Positions 24,328-31,737 of a stretch of 64,000 nt of DNA are shown here, in pieces; positions within the stretch are counted from its first letter, which is position 1, and each line of letters begins with the position of its first letter. The notes below the pieces were generated by a model, which saw nothing but the letters and a program-made list of their open reading frames with translations, was not told the origin of the DNA and searched no databases. Source of the stretch: Atopomonas hussainii. Lineage in GTDB: Bacteria > Pseudomonadota > Gammaproteobacteria > Pseudomonadales > Pseudomonadaceae. A program made the translations under genes and the position numbers. The stretch covers positions 1 through 64,000 of the forward strand of contig NZ_FOAS01000015.1 of assembly GCF_900109735.1 (NCBI RefSeq), in the 5' to 3' direction.

Positions 24328-24848
24328 TTCAGCAGCTCCAACTCGGCGAGGTTGAAGCCATCACCGCTAATCAACCAGCGCGACTCTTTGCTGGCGGTCA
24401 GGGTTAAGCGAAACGGGCTAAATTCGCCGCTGGAGAGAAACAACAGCTGTGGCGCGTTGGCGCTGGTTGCGGTGCTGCTTGCTTGTTCATCGTCATCCGT
24501 TGGCGCGGCGAGCTGCCACGGCTGGCCTTCTAGTTCCAAGCTAAAGCGCAGCGGCTCGGGCAGTTGCAAGGCCGGTAGCTGGGGCATGGCTTGCCATTCT
24601 TGCTGGCTGGCTTGCCATTGCCAAAGGCTTAGCCGCTGCGCCTCGACCCGCACCCCGTAATCGCGCCCGGCCAACAGCGCTTCATCGAGTAGCAGCTGCA
24701 ATAACTGCTGACTGCGCTGCGCTTCTTGCGCGTAGCGGCGCTCCGGGCTGATCAAGCCGCTGGAAAAGCTCACCAAGCTCACCAGCGTGCCGATGATGAC
24801 CAGCACCACCAGCAGCTCGATCAGGGTGAAGCCGCGTGCCGCGCGCAT
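24324..24848 (-). CDS. gspH: T2SS minor pseudopilin GspH (XcpU)
   Basis: A 174-residue prepilin-like protein, leader MRAARG then FTLIELLVVLVIIG with Glu5, and a beta-rich globular part ending in WLISGDGFNLAELELL. It connects the tip complex to the GspG shaft. Six-base gap to gspG and four-base overlap with gspI. Confidence 0.92.
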   Translation of the reverse strand: MRAARGFTLIELLVVLVIIGTLVSLVSFSSGLISPERRYAQEAQRSQQLLQLLLDEALLAGRDYGVRVEAQRLSLWQWQASQQEWQAMPQLPALQLPEPLRFSLELEGQPWQLAAPTDDDEQASSTATSANAPQLLFLSSGEFSPFRLTLTASKESRWLISGDGFNLAELELLK

Positions 24849-24854
24849 GGCGGT

Positions 24855-25280
24855 TTAGATGTCCCAGCTGCCGATGTCGGCGTTCAGGTCGCTGCCGCCT
24901 TCTTTGCCGTCGGCGCCTTGCGAGTACAGGTCAAACGCGCCTTTGCTGCCCGGCTGCAGGTACAGGTACGGGTTGCCCCAGGGGTCGACGGGCAGCTTTT
25001 TCAGGTAACCGTCTTTGTTCCAGTTTTTCGCCGCTGGGTTGCCGGAAGGCTTAGTCACCAGCGCTTCAAGGCCCTGCTGGGTGCTTGGGTAGCTGTGGTT
25101 ATCCAGCTTGTACATATCCAGCGCGGCGGCGATGGCTTTGATGTCGTTCTTGGCCACGGTGACTTTGGCCTGATCGGGGCGGCTCATTACTTGCGGCACC
25201 ACCAGCGCGGCGAGAATACCCAAGATGACCACCACGACCATGATTTCAATCAGCGTAAAACCGCCTTGTTTGCGTTGCAT
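24855..25280 (-). CDS. gspG: T2SS major pseudopilin GspG (XcpT)
   Basis: A 141-residue major pseudopilin. Leader MQRKQGG is cut before [14 protein letters not shown], with Glu5 for subunit packing and methylation. The C-terminal [12 protein letters not shown] and acidic Asp-rich end are the calcium-site signatures of GspG. Many copies make the piston-like pseudopilus. The processing peptidase (PilD/GspO) is not in this window. Confidence 0.96.
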   Translation of the reverse strand: MQRKQGGFTLIEIMVVVVILGILAALVVPQVMSRPDQAKVTVAKNDIKAIAAALDMYKLDNHSYPSTQQGLEALVTKPSGNPAAKNWNKDGYLKKLPVDPWGNPYLYLQPGSKGAFDLYSQGADGKEGGSDLNADIGSWDI

Positions 25281-25283
25281 GCG

Positions 25284-26498
25284 TTACCCCACCAGTTGGT
25301 TAAGCGACAGAATCGGTAAAAGAATCGCGAGCACGATGACCAGCACCACCGCGCCCATAAATACCAGCATAAAAGGCTCGAAGAGACCGACCATCAGGGC
25401 GATTTGCGCCGATAGATCGTTCTCTTGCGTGCGCGCGGCACGGCCGAGCATGTTGTCCAACTCGCCGGAGCGTTCGCCGCTGGCGAGCATGTGTAAGAGC
25501 ATCGGCGGGAAGTCGTCAGTAGCCTCCAGCGCGCGAGTCAGGCTCGAGCCTTCACGGACTTTCTGCGCCGCTTGCTCGACGCGCCCGCGAATCGCCATGT
25601 TGCCGATCACCGCGGCGGCAATGCCCAAGCCATCCACCAACGGCACGCCGCTGCGGCTCAGAATCGCCAAGGTAGAGGCAAAGCGTGCGGTGTGCGCGGC
25701 GCGTGACAGGCGCCCAATCAGCGGCAAGCGCAATAAAAACTCATCCCAACGCAGGCGCAGCGCCGGGGTCTTGAGCAGTTGTTTTAGGCCCAGCACACCT
25801 GCAATGGCGAGTAGCACCACCAGCCAGCCCCAGCCTTTAACAAAGTCACTGGCGGCGATCAGCCCTTGGGTCAGCCCCGGCAATGCTTGCCCGGTGTTAA
25901 CGAATACCTTGACCACATCCGGCACCACATAGCCGAGCAAAAAGCCGACGATGGACAGCGAGGCGATCATCAAAATCACCGGATACATCAGCGCCAGCTG
26001 AATTTTCTGCCGCGACTGATAGCGCTGCTCGGTGTAGTCGGCCAGCTGCTCTAGCACTAAGCCCAAATGCCCAGAATGCTCACCGGCGGCCACGGTGGCG
26101 CGGTACAAATCGGGAAAGGCGCTGGGGAATTCTTTCAAGCTCGCCGCCAAGCTGTGGCCTTCCAACACGCGGCCACGTACCGCCAGCAGCATGCTTTTGA
26201 CTTTGCCGGTGGTGGATTGCGCGGCGGCGGCGCGCAGGGCTTCTTCAATCGGTAGCGCAGCCTGCACCAGCGTGGCCAGCTGGCGGGTCAGCAGAGCCAA
26301 ATCACGCGCCGACAGGCCACGGCTAAAGCCCAAGCGCGGGCTACCGGGTTGCGACTTGCTGCGCGCGGGTTGTACCTCCAGCGGCGAGAGTTTTTGCTCG
26401 CGCAGCTGCTGGCGCGCCTGACGGGCGCTGTCGGCCTCCAGCACGCCCTTGCGCTGACGGCCCGCGCTGTCGAGGGCGATGTATTCAAAGGCAGCCAT
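25284..26498 (-). CDS. gspF: T2SS inner-membrane protein GspF (XcpS)
   Basis: A 404-residue polytopic protein with two repeated cytoplasmic four-to-six-helix domains (about 70-175 and 275-380) and three membrane helices (about 170-195, 220-245, 375-400). N-terminal MAAFEYIALDSAGRQRKG is the family start. It forms the platform centre that engages GspE. Three bases from gspG and 70 bases after gspE. Confidence 0.95.
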   Translation of the reverse strand: MAAFEYIALDSAGRQRKGVLEADSARQARQQLREQKLSPLEVQPARSKSQPGSPRLGFSRGLSARDLALLTRQLATLVQAALPIEEALRAAAAQSTTGKVKSMLLAVRGRVLEGHSLAASLKEFPSAFPDLYRATVAAGEHSGHLGLVLEQLADYTEQRYQSRQKIQLALMYPVILMIASLSIVGFLLGYVVPDVVKVFVNTGQALPGLTQGLIAASDFVKGWGWLVVLLAIAGVLGLKQLLKTPALRLRWDEFLLRLPLIGRLSRAAHTARFASTLAILSRSGVPLVDGLGIAAAVIGNMAIRGRVEQAAQKVREGSSLTRALEATDDFPPMLLHMLASGERSGELDNMLGRAARTQENDLSAQIALMVGLFEPFMLVFMGAVVLVIVLAILLPILSLNQLVG

Positions 26499-26568
26499 GG
26501 TTTAGCGGTTCACTCCGGGCGATTCCTTAGCGCAAATAGTGATAACAGAAAGGCAACCCTGCGGGCGC

Positions 26569-28068
26569 TTACTCCTCACGGGTAACGCGCAGCACTTCTT
26601 CGAGGGTGGTGACGCCGGCCAATACATTGCGCCGGCCATCTTCGCGGATGCTCGGGCCCAAGGTGCGGGCGTGGCGCAGCATGTCTTGCTCGCTGGCGTT
26701 GGCATGGATCTGCGTGCGCAGGGTGTCGTCAAACACCACCAGCTCGTAGATGCCGGTTCGGCCGCGATAGCCCAATTGGCGGCAGTCATCGCAACCGCAG
26801 GCGCGGTAAAGGGTTGGCGGGTTGCTGGCTGGTACGTTGAGTACCGCGCACTCGGCTTCATCGGCCTGATAAGCCTGCTTGCAGCTGGGGCACAGTACGC
26901 GCACCAAGCGCTGGGCGAGCACGCCGAGCAACGATGACGACAGCAAGAACGGCTCCACGCCCATATCCACCAAGCGCGTGACTGCACCGATGGCGCTGTT
27001 AGTGTGCAGGGTCGAGAGCACTAAGTGGCCGGTCAGCGAGGCCTGCACGGCGATTTCAGCGGTTTCTTTATCGCGAATCTCACCGACCATCACCACGTCC
27101 GGGTCTTGGCGCAGAATGGCGCGTAGGCCACGGGCAAAGGTCATGTCCACCTTGCTGTTGACCTGCGTTTGGCCGATGCCTTCGAGGTGGTATTCGATCG
27201 GGTCTTCGACGGTGAGAATGTTGCGCGAGCGGTCGTTCAAGGTGACCAAGCTGGCGTACAAGGTGGTGGTTTTCCCCGAGCCGGTGGGGCCGGTGACCAG
27301 AATAATGCCGTGCGGCTTGGCGAGGATGTCTTGCATCAGCGCGCGGTCGCGGGCGCTCATGCCCAAGTGCGGCAGGCTCAGGCGCCCGGCTTGTTTATCC
27401 AGCAGACGCAGCACCACGCGTTCGCCGTGGTTGGACGGCAGGGTAGACACACGGATATCCACCTCGCGCCCGGCCAAACGCAGCGAGATACGACCATCCT
27501 GCGGTACGCGCTTCTCGGCGATATCCAAGCGCGCCATCACCTTAATACGTGAGACCAGTAAGGTGGCCAGCTCGCGGCGTGGCTGCAGTACCTCACGCAG
27601 AATGCCGTCGATGCGAAAGCGCACCACTAAGCGTTTCTCGAAGGTTTCGATATGGATATCCGAGGCGTTGTCTTTAATCGCCTCGCTCAGGATGGCGTTG
27701 ATCAGGCGAATGATCGGCGCGTCGTCTTCCTGCTCCAGCAGGTCTTCGGTTTCTTGCACTTGCTCAGCGAGGCTGGCCAAGTCGAGGTCAGCGCCTAGGC
27801 CTTCGGCCACTTGCATGGCGCCGGAGGAATCCTGTTGATACAAAGCGCCGAGCGCTTCGTTAAAAGCCGCTTCTTCGAGGGGCTGCCACGGTAACGCTTG
27901 GCCAACCAAACGCTGGACTTCCGCCAATACGCTTAAGCCCACCCCTGGCTTGTGACAAATCTGTAATTGCCCATCACTGGTGCGCAATAACACGCCGTGA
28001 CGGCGCGCAAAGGCATACGGTAAACGGGTGGCCACAAGGCCTGCGCTGGCTGAGGCGATTGCATTCAT
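26569..28068 (-). CDS. gspE: T2SS assembly ATPase GspE (XcpR)
   Basis: A 499-residue secretion ATPase. The N-terminal GspL-binding region is about 1-140. The catalytic domain carries Walker [14 protein letters not shown], the Asp box EDPIEY, Walker B region [12 protein letters not shown] and the His box TLHTNSA. The four zinc cysteines are present as CPSC and, further on, CDDC. The start at 28068 was chosen by similarity ([10 protein letters not shown], then [11 protein letters not shown]); a frame-compatible ATG at 28113 would add 15 residues, and neither has a good ribosome site. First gene of the gspE-M operon, divergent from gspCD as in xcp of P. aeruginosa. Confidence 0.95.
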   Translation of the reverse strand: MNAIASASAGLVATRLPYAFARRHGVLLRTSDGQLQICHKPGVGLSVLAEVQRLVGQALPWQPLEEAAFNEALGALYQQDSSGAMQVAEGLGADLDLASLAEQVQETEDLLEQEDDAPIIRLINAILSEAIKDNASDIHIETFEKRLVVRFRIDGILREVLQPRRELATLLVSRIKVMARLDIAEKRVPQDGRISLRLAGREVDIRVSTLPSNHGERVVLRLLDKQAGRLSLPHLGMSARDRALMQDILAKPHGIILVTGPTGSGKTTTLYASLVTLNDRSRNILTVEDPIEYHLEGIGQTQVNSKVDMTFARGLRAILRQDPDVVMVGEIRDKETAEIAVQASLTGHLVLSTLHTNSAIGAVTRLVDMGVEPFLLSSSLLGVLAQRLVRVLCPSCKQAYQADEAECAVLNVPASNPPTLYRACGCDDCRQLGYRGRTGIYELVVFDDTLRTQIHANASEQDMLRHARTLGPSIREDGRRNVLAGVTTLEEVLRVTREE

Positions 28069-28232
28069 AGGCAAGGTGTTCTTTCTGGGCGTTTTGACGC
28101 CGCTTATTGTCATGGCAATGACTGCCGCTTACCGCGCACTAGAGCATATTTGGCCAATGCTGACCACCACTCAATTGTGCGGTATCCCGCTGTAGCGCAA
28201 TGCGGCAGTCTTGTTATGATGCGGGACTGCCC
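28069..28232. promoter_or_regulatory. Divergent control region of the two gsp operons
   Basis: 164 bp between gspE (minus) and gspC (plus). TATGAT at 28215-28220 is a good -10 for gspC; no clear -35 is seen. If this is the real -10, transcription would begin only a few bases before the ATG at 28233, favouring a later gspC start. No lux-box-like palindrome was recognised. Confidence 0.4.
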
Positions 28233-28922
28233 ATGAAGGCAACCTATAAAAATAATCAAGGCCTACGCCTAATTCGATGGAGTGAAACCTTGACGCCTGC
28301 GCGCCTCACCCGGCTCAAGTCGCTTGCCCCCACCCTCGCCTGTTTGGCGTTGGTGGTATTGATGAGTTTGTCGCTGACCTGGCAAGCCCTGCAATTGCTG
28401 CGTGACCTACGTAGCCCCGTTAGCGCCCCCACCTTGCTCGAAAGCCGCCAAGGCACCAGCAGCGCAGGCCAAGTGCCCGTGCATGAACTGTTTGGCGCCG
28501 CGCCGGTGGCGAACATTCCCACGCCCGAGACCAACCTACAGCTGACCTTAGAAGCCAGCTTTGTGCACCCCGACAGCCGCCGCAGTGCCGCGATCATCCG
28601 CGATCAAAATAACAAAGCGCAGCGCTATGTAATTGATCAAGAGATTGCCAGCGGCGTGACCTTGCTCGAGGTACACGCCGACCACGTGGTGCTGGGCCGT
28701 GGCCTAGCCCGGGAAAGCTTGTATTACCCCACTAAGCGACCTAGCGGCATCAGCAGCTACCAAAGCGCGTCCGTCTATGAACAAGCCGACGTCACGCCCG
28801 ACTTAGAACAGCTGCAAGACGAAAACTATCAATTGCTGCGCGAACGCATGGAAAGCTTGCGCCAAGAAATGAGCGCCGCCGGCATTACCGAAACCTCCAC
28901 CGAGACCGAATCCAGCCCATGA
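28233..28922 (+). CDS. gspC: T2SS inner-membrane connector GspC (XcpP)
   Basis: A 229-residue bitopic protein. Cytoplasmic N-terminus, one membrane helix (about residues 34-55, LACLALVVLMSLSLTWQALQ), then the periplasmic HR domain (VHELFGAAP, LTLEASFVHPDSRRSAAII, VLGRGLARESLYY) that contacts the N0 domain of GspD, and a C-terminal coiled-coil instead of a PDZ domain (QLQDENYQLLRERMESLRQEM), as in XcpP. The start is uncertain: a TTG at 28290 follows GGAG with better spacing and would still keep the membrane helix. The stop overlaps the gspD ATG by four bases. Confidence 0.9.
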   Translation: MKATYKNNQGLRLIRWSETLTPARLTRLKSLAPTLACLALVVLMSLSLTWQALQLLRDLRSPVSAPTLLESRQGTSSAGQVPVHELFGAAPVANIPTPETNLQLTLEASFVHPDSRRSAAIIRDQNNKAQRYVIDQEIASGVTLLEVHADHVVLGRGLARESLYYPTKRPSGISSYQSASVYEQADVTPDLEQLQDENYQLLRERMESLRQEMSAAGITETSTETESSP

Positions 28923-31252
28923 CTTTGCCCTCTTCTCGCCCGCTGCTGTCATCCCTCGCACTGGCCATTAGTCTGACGGTCGCAGCCGGTACGGCCGCGC
29001 CCGTGTTCGCCGCTAGCACCGCCGGCATTCATAGTCAGGGCCAAGCCAGCGGCGAAGAACGCTGGACCATCACCATGAAAGACGCCGACATTCGCGAGTT
29101 TGTCGAGCAAGTGGCCAGCATTACCGGCGAGACCTTTGTCGTCGACCCGCGGGTGAAAGGCCAAGTATCGGTGATTTCCTCAACGCCGCTGAGTTTGAGC
29201 GAGGTGTATCAGCTGTTCTTGTCGGTGATGAACACCCACGGCTTTACCGTGATCACCCAAGACGAACAGTCGCGCATCGTGCCCAGCAGCGAAGCCAAAG
29301 CCGAGGGCAATTTTGGTCGCGCCGCGCCAGACAACTTAGAAACCCGGCTGATTCAGGTGCAGCACAACGCCGCTGCCGAACTGATCCCCATTATTCGCCC
29401 GCTAGTACCGCAATACGGCCACTTGGCCGCCGTGGTATCGGCCAACGCCATCATCATCAGCGACCGCCGCGCCAACATTGCGCGCATTGAGCAGCTGATT
29501 CGCGAGGTGGATCAAAGCAACGCCCGCGATTACAGCGTGATCACCCTGCAACATGCTTGGGTGATGGATGCCGCCGAAGTACTGAATAACTCGCTCAATC
29601 GCGGCCAAGCCAAAGGCACCAGCAACGTGCAGGTGATTGCTGACAGCCGCACTAACCGCTTGATTCTGCTCGGCCCCGATCAGGCCCGCGCCAAACTCGC
29701 GGCGCTGGCCCGCTCGCTGGATACCCCCAGCGCACGCTCGGCCAACACCCGAGTGATTCGCCTGCGCCATAACGATGCCAAAGCACTGGCCGAAACCTTG
29801 GGCGATATCACCGAACAACTGAAGCAGGGCTCCAGCGAAGGCTCCAACCAGCAGAAACTGCTGGTGCGCGCCGATGAAAGCCTCAATGCCTTGATCATTT
29901 TGGCCGAGCCCGACTTAGTCGCCACCATCGAAGATATCGTGCGTCAGCTCGACGTACCGCGCGCGCAGGTACTGGTCGAGGCAGCGATTGTTGAAGTCGC
30001 TGGCGACATTACCGACGCCCTCGGCGTGCAGTGGGCCATCGATGCCCGTGGCGGCACGGGCGGCGCTGCCGGGGTTAACTTCGCCAACACCGGCATCTCG
30101 GTCGGCACGGTGATTTCAGCGATTGCCAACGACAAGATTCCCGACAACCTAAGCCTGCCCGATGGCGCGATTGTCGGCATTGGCAGCGACAACTTTGGCG
30201 CGCTAATCACTGCGCTATCGGCCAATAGCAAGAGCAACCTGCTCTCCACCCCCAGCCTGCTGACGCTGGACAACCAAAAGGCGGAGATTCTGGTCGGCCA
30301 AAACGTGCCCTTCCAGACCGGCTCGTACACCACCGATGCGGCGGGTTCCAGCAACCCGTTCACCACCATCGAGCGTAAAGATATCGGCGTAAACCTTAAG
30401 GTCACCCCACACTTGAACGAAGGCCGCACCCTGCGTTTGGAAGTGGAGCAAGAGATCTCCTCGATTGCACCGACCACCACCTTAAGCTCGCAAGCGGTGG
30501 ATTTGGTCACCAACAAGCGCTCGATCAAGACCACCATTTTGGCTGAAGACGGCCAAGTGATCGTGCTCGGCGGTTTGATTCAAGATGACGTGGTCACCTC
30601 AGACTCGAAAGTGCCGCTGCTGGGCGACATTCCGATTATTGGCCGCCTGTTCCGCTCCACCCGCGACCAGCATGTGAAGCGCAATCTGATGGTCTTCCTA
30701 CGCCCGAGCTTAGTGCGCGATGGTGCCGGGCTTGCCGCGCTGTCGGATAAAAAGTACCGCGACATTCAGATCATCAACCAAGGCAACAGCGAGCGCGCGC
30801 CGAATATTCTGCCCAGCCAACCGCAGCAGCTGTTCGACGGGCGCAATAACGTACCGAGTATCGACCTGCGCCAGCCCAGCCAAGCGCCGCAAAGCCAGCA
30901 CACCCCCGCTGCACAACCGCAAGCCGTGCCAACCCCCGAGCCGGTTTACGCCGGCCACGGACAAGGTGGCGACAGCCTCGCCAATAGCCGCGACGACAGC
31001 GAAAGCAGCCACGAAATCGACAGCACGCGCTACAGCATCGCCTTAGTGGAAGGCCGTGGCGAAGCCTATATGCAAGCGCTGATCAAACAGCACCCGACGC
31101 AGCCGCTGCACCTCAAGCGCAGCCAACGTAATGGGCAGGACTGGTTTACCGTGCTCTACGGCGACTACCCGCAGGCCGAGCTGGCCGAACTGGCCAAGCG
31201 CGACCTGCCCGCCAACTTGCCCAATCAACGCAGCAAAGTGGTACCCATTTAA
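28919..31252 (+). CDS. gspD: T2SS outer-membrane secretin GspD (XcpQ) with C-terminal SPOR-like domain
   Basis: A 777-residue secretin. Signal peptide to about residue 31, N0 domain (about 46-120), N1-N3 repeats (about 140-350), then the secretin beta-barrel with LLSTPSLLTLDNQKAEILVGQNVPF and VPLLGDIPIIGRLFR. After the barrel come a Pro/Gln/Ser-rich linker (about 615-703) and, at 704-777, RYSIALVEGRGEAYMQALIK then GQDWFTVLYGDYPQ, which matches the SPOR fold pattern for binding denuded peptidoglycan. XcpQ of P. aeruginosa is about 658 residues, so the extension is roughly 120. Translationally coupled to gspC. Confidence 0.93.
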   Translation: MTLPSSRPLLSSLALAISLTVAAGTAAPVFAASTAGIHSQGQASGEERWTITMKDADIREFVEQVASITGETFVVDPRVKGQVSVISSTPLSLSEVYQLFLSVMNTHGFTVITQDEQSRIVPSSEAKAEGNFGRAAPDNLETRLIQVQHNAAAELIPIIRPLVPQYGHLAAVVSANAIIISDRRANIARIEQLIREVDQSNARDYSVITLQHAWVMDAAEVLNNSLNRGQAKGTSNVQVIADSRTNRLILLGPDQARAKLAALARSLDTPSARSANTRVIRLRHNDAKALAETLGDITEQLKQGSSEGSNQQKLLVRADESLNALIILAEPDLVATIEDIVRQLDVPRAQVLVEAAIVEVAGDITDALGVQWAIDARGGTGGAAGVNFANTGISVGTVISAIANDKIPDNLSLPDGAIVGIGSDNFGALITALSANSKSNLLSTPSLLTLDNQKAEILVGQNVPFQTGSYTTDAAGSSNPFTTIERKDIGVNLKVTPHLNEGRTLRLEVEQEISSIAPTTTLSSQAVDLVTNKRSIKTTILAEDGQVIVLGGLIQDDVVTSDSKVPLLGDIPIIGRLFRSTRDQHVKRNLMVFLRPSLVRDGAGLAALSDKKYRDIQIINQGNSERAPNILPSQPQQLFDGRNNVPSIDLRQPSQAPQSQHTPAAQPQAVPTPEPVYAGHGQGGDSLANSRDDSESSHEIDSTRYSIALVEGRGEAYMQALIKQHPTQPLHLKRSQRNGQDWFTVLYGDYPQAELAELAKRDLPANLPNQRSKVVPI

Positions 31253-31267
31253 AGGGAGCTTATTGAA

Positions 31268-31681
31268 ATGACGAATGCCGCCGTGTTGTTCGCCTTGCTC
31301 GCGCAAATCGCGCTGACCTTAAGTCTCTATCCGCTGCTGCTAAAACGTAAAAAAGCTGCGCGCGCGGCGGGTCTGGTGGATGAGCAACGCGCCCCCTTGG
31401 ATGACGACGCTTGGCCCGACCCTGTGCGCCAAGTAAACAACTGCATCAGCAATCAGTTCGCCAGCCCCATGCTGTTTTACGTGCTGCTGCTCACGCTGTT
31501 TATTACCGCCAGCGTCAACCTGCTCACCCTCGTACTCGCGTGGGCTTACGTGGCCAGCCGCGCTGCACATGCTTGGGTGCATGTACACAGCAACTATGTG
31601 CCACTGCGGCGTAATCTGTTCGCTGGCGGGCTGGTGATGTTGATCATTCTGGCCGGGCAGTTACTCATCGCGCTGCTGTAA
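31268..31681 (+). CDS. MAPEG-family membrane protein
   Basis: A 137-residue four-helix membrane protein. Conserved pieces of the bacterial MAPEG group are visible: RQVNNCISNQFASPMLFYVLL (about 55-75) and AYVASRAAHAWVHVHSNYVPLR (about 97-118), followed by a last helix. Eukaryotic relatives handle glutathione and eicosanoids; bacterial members are mostly uncharacterised. AGGGAG precedes the ATG, 15 bp after gspD, so it may be read with gspCD. First gene of the block between the T2SS and metZ. Confidence 0.88.
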   Translation: MTNAAVLFALLAQIALTLSLYPLLLKRKKAARAAGLVDEQRAPLDDDAWPDPVRQVNNCISNQFASPMLFYVLLLTLFITASVNLLTLVLAWAYVASRAAHAWVHVHSNYVPLRRNLFAGGLVMLIILAGQLLIALL

Positions 31682-31737
31682 GCAAAGCGCCGGCAAGATT
31701 ATCTATAGTGAAGGGCGAGCCTCAGGGAGCGCCCGCG

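Noticed and set aside
26879-27838. 319-codon Arg/Ser-rich open frame on the plus strand opposite gspE
   Set aside because: Composition is typical of an antisense GC-rich shadow and gspE carries all its catalytic motifs on the other strand.
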